From positions 124,001 to 188,000 of the forward strand of contig CAVUMI010000009.1 of assembly GCA_963742585.1 (NCBI GenBank): a stretch of 64,000 nucleotides of DNA, read 5' to 3'. Of the stretch, positions 63,757-64,000 are shown in pieces (within the stretch, counting starts at the first letter, position 1; every line of letters starts with the position of its first letter). The position numbers were made by a program, and so were the translations under genes. The stretch is from JACDEA01 sp963742585 (lineage in GTDB: Bacteria > Actinomycetota > Acidimicrobiia > Acidimicrobiales > JACDEA01). The notes below the pieces were generated by a model, which saw only the letters and a list, made by a program, of their open reading frames with translations, was not told where the DNA came from and searched no databases.

Positions 63757-64000
63757 CGGCGGCGCCGGTGTCGGTGAGCGGCAGGACCCGCACGCCCTCG
63801 ATCGTCGCGGGGTCGTCGGTGTAGAGCGTGACGGGGAACCCGGCGCGGTGGAGCGCAGCAGAAAGCGCCTCGGCCTGATCGCCGACGACGCCGACATCGC
63901 GCGGGATCCGAGTCCGCAGTTCGGCGAGAAACGCGGGCGGCAAGTCGGGGCCGGGAAGGCGTGTCGTGATGCAAGGCCCGGGCGATCAGCCGGCTCGGCG
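63757..64000 (-). CDS. Unidentified protein, 3' part only (continues beyond the window)
   Basis: An open minus-strand frame enters from the window end and reads LPGPDLPPAFLAELRTRIP, DVGVVGDQAEALSAALHRAG, then TLYTDDPATIEGVRVLPLTD. No family is recognised from this piece. Its stop is unclear; no stop occurs before the cbs start in this frame, so a base may be missing near 63765. It is probably co-transcribed with cbs. Confidence 0.45.

Noticed and set aside
1..64000. tRNA, rRNA, prophage, insertion sequence or integrase
   Set aside because: I scanned the intergenic spaces and ORF products and saw no cloverleaf-like stretch, transposase, integrase or phage structural protein; most gaps are too short to hold one.

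Overview
The window is GC-rich DNA from a bacterium that is almost certainly an actinomycete, most likely of a deep-branching, Acidimicrobiia-like lineage (inference). Supporting genes are a WhiB protein convergent with a PdtaS-type sensor kinase, DUF3090, SCO1664-family and DUF3107 proteins, an RsbW/SigF-type pair, paired ArsA-like ATPases, a TB7.3-like biotin carrier, a class E sortase, an F420-type FrhB protein and many acyl-CoA enzymes. No rRNA, tRNA, CRISPR array, phage or transposase was seen.

Layout. 1-3.3 kb: end of a nitrate-reductase-like molybdoenzyme coupled to a GlnD-like ACT protein, then a HAD hydrolase and a lysine-rich basic protein. 3.3-7.5 kb: divergent valS and cysS, then cspA. 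7.5-17.4 kb: an ECF sigma/anti-sigma fusion, secreted wall proteins, a cupin, an acyl-CoA dehydrogenase, CorA, TetR, a zinc alcohol dehydrogenase and a glycosyltransferase. 17.4-23.9 kb: an arginine-rich small ORF next to a pentein deiminase-like gene, then enoyl-CoA hydratases, an acyl-CoA carboxylase subunit, gmd and a biotin carrier. 23.9-31.9 kb: ccdA, a divergent sortase and a complete System I cytochrome c maturation operon ccmABCDEFGH plus a CcmI-like gene. 31.9-36 kb: Fe-S assembly genes (cysteine desulfurase, SufR-like regulator, Mrp) and dgt. 36-47.9 kb: lgt, DUF3107, two ArsA ATPases, an O-methyltransferase, pdtaS, whiB, GDPD, a lipid kinase, sigma/anti-sigma, etfBA and a sugar-lactone-oxidase-like flavoprotein. 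48.1-52.6 kb: one intact 1,477-residue secreted Ig-like protein. 52.6-64 kb: DUF3090/SCO1664/phosphatase cluster, uracil-DNA glycosylase, HAD, TauE/SafE, DinB, thiolase, cytidylyltransferase, FrhB-like protein and a reverse-transsulfuration pair.

How the genes fit together. The acyl-CoA dehydrogenase, hydratases, thiolase, carboxylase parts and EtfAB suit fatty-acid or branched-chain oxidation feeding a respiratory chain whose c-type cytochromes would be made by CcdA and Ccm. SufR, desulfurase and Mrp supply Fe-S clusters. Lgt, sortase and several secreted proteins with C-terminal anchors point to an elaborate cell surface.

Sequence quality matters. From about 26.5 kb onward most genes except the giant protein and the cytidylyltransferase carry single-base frame breaks; before that only valS, the pentein gene and gmd do. 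Homology continues across the breaks in the neighbouring frame, so they look like assembly indels rather than gene decay. Gene spans here are reconstructed across them.

Most notable observations: a repeat encoding a 20-23 residue peptide that bridges two unrelated gene junctions by GTGA overlaps at both ends; the arginine-rich double-glycine small ORF beside a deiminase-like enzyme; very long perfect hairpins between convergent genes; a second dispersed palindromic repeat; and a recurring TANNNT box 6-10 bases before start codons, implying widespread leaderless transcription.
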